A stretch of DNA of 64,000 nt from Cloacimonetes bacterium SCGC AAA252-N17 (lineage in GTDB: Bacteria > Cloacimonadota > Cloacimonadia > JGIOTU-2). Under the pieces are notes generated by a model, which saw only the letters and a list, made by a program, of their open reading frames with translations, did no database searches and was not told the DNA's origin. The translations under genes were made by a program, and so were the position numbers. Every line of letters begins with the position of its first letter. Positions within the stretch are counted from its first letter, which is position 1. Positions 63,572 to 64,000 of the stretch are shown here, piece after piece. The stretch is taken from the NCBI GenBank assembly GCA_000404785.1, contig ASNI01000005.1:12351-76350 (forward strand). The letters run 5' to 3'.

Positions 63572-64000
63572 TTACTTGGTTGGATCAACAATTCTGCCGA
63601 TAAATAAAATACTCCCGGTCTGGTTTTCCCGGATCAAAAATATAAAGGGATGATCTACCTTGAACTCCAGCGGCTGCATTGCTACACTTTTCATCATAAT
63701 TACTGCTGTTGCTGCAGCAGCTTCCGTACCTTCTTCATTAACATCTACGTACGCTTTGTGAATAACCTTGCTTATATAAAGATCTTTTGTGCCGGTCATT
63801 CCGGAAAAATCAGCTGGGGGAAGTGAAAACGCATCAGGCATGCCCATATCATAAAGTGTTCTGGATAATTCAAATTCGCTGATAGTTTTAAACTTTGGCA
63901 TATTAAGCATAACCAGACCTTCATCCACTTTCATTAACTCATCTATCCAGACATGAACTGAATCGGCAGTTAAATGATCTTCAAATTCCAACAAACCATC
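63572..64000 (-). CDS. Serpin, C-terminal part (partial)
   Basis: The frame enters from the right edge; 142 residues are seen to the stop at 63572. It contains the serpin C-terminus: FKTISEFELSRTLYDMGMPD, FSGMTGTKDLYISKVIHKAY, the hinge NEEGTEAAAATAV, and HPFIFLIRENQTGSILFIG. The Ala-rich hinge EEGTEAAAA is that of inhibitory serpins, so it likely traps a protease; the scissile bond is around MMKSV. An outer lipoprotein or secreted location is usual in bacteria, but the N-terminus is outside the window. Confidence 0.9.
   Translation of the reverse strand, partial: DGLLEFEDHLTADSVHVWIDELMKVDEGLVMLNMPKFKTISEFELSRTLYDMGMPDAFSLPPADFSGMTGTKDLYISKVIHKAYVDVNEEGTEAAAATAVIMMKSVAMQPLEFKVDHPFIFLIRENQTGSILFIGRIVDPTK

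Noticed and set aside
1..64000. CRISPR arrays, integrases or complete insertion sequences
   Set aside because: I looked for regularly spaced repeats and transposase or integrase motifs and saw none; mobility signals are limited to small repeats and composition shifts.

Overview
The window is a gene-dense, AT-rich (about 40% GC by eye) stretch of a Gram-negative chromosome. It carries lipid A synthesis (lpxB), a TonB/ExbB/ExbD system, many lipoproteins, and type IX secretion traits: a SprA-type translocon at the left edge, a PorV/PorQ-like protein, and exported proteins with C-terminal sorting/FlgD-like domains. The two-subunit glycyl-tRNA synthetase (glyS beta) and overall gene style argue for an FCB-superphylum lineage outside Bacteroidetes proper, such as Cloacimonadota or a relative. 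This placement is inference; there is no rRNA or tRNA in the window.

Layout. 1-3633: SprA (minus, partial). 3952-10699: dtd, glyS, an aminotransferase, a small membrane protein, a PfkB-type kinase, purM and a LipM-like octanoyltransferase. 10801-22755: TonB-dependent receptor, ExbB, two ExbDs, TonB, a large Ca-loop surface protein, a PorV-like protein and a secreted sorting-domain protein, closed by a strong terminator. 22884-26082: three lipoprotein-type genes (LpoB-like, COG3014-like, LPP20-like). 26167-28650: a lone large lipoprotein on minus with atypical CTAG content.

28754-37612 (minus) is a long housekeeping unit read leftward: leader/attenuator, infC, rpmI, rplT, pheS, pheT, a coiled-coil gene, zapA, a 6S RNA candidate, rny, ymdB, folD. 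infC has no ATG/GTG/TTG at its proper start and appears to begin with AUC behind a strong Shine-Dalgarno. The FolD lacks the canonical catalytic lysine.

37718-47834: lpxB, a DUF374 acyltransferase, a small membrane protein, a PpiD/SurA-type foldase, a decayed four-helix-bundle locus with hairpin repeats, a pseudopilin, yigZ, DUF523, a cold-shock protein, a dNTPase, prfB (programmed +1 frameshift, absent from simple ORF calls) and lysS. 47837-49770: a type II restriction-modification pair (MjaI-like; methyltransferase fused to an SNase-like domain). 49779-57679: an M29-type aminopeptidase with a long N-terminal extension, a phnDCE-type transporter, an unidentified AT-rich gene pair, a HAD phosphatase and a small sorting-domain protein. 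57767-64000: an exonuclease-DinG helicase, a DUF3108 protein, queA, a PAP2-family protein, a repeat-rich intergenic tract and the 3' part of a serpin gene.

Most of the window is conserved core. The most unusual points are the AUC-initiated infC with its leader, the 6S RNA candidate, the FolD active-site change, the SNase-fused methyltransferase, the extended M29 protein and the unknown pair at 54771-56029. I did not find a clear, large undescribed system.
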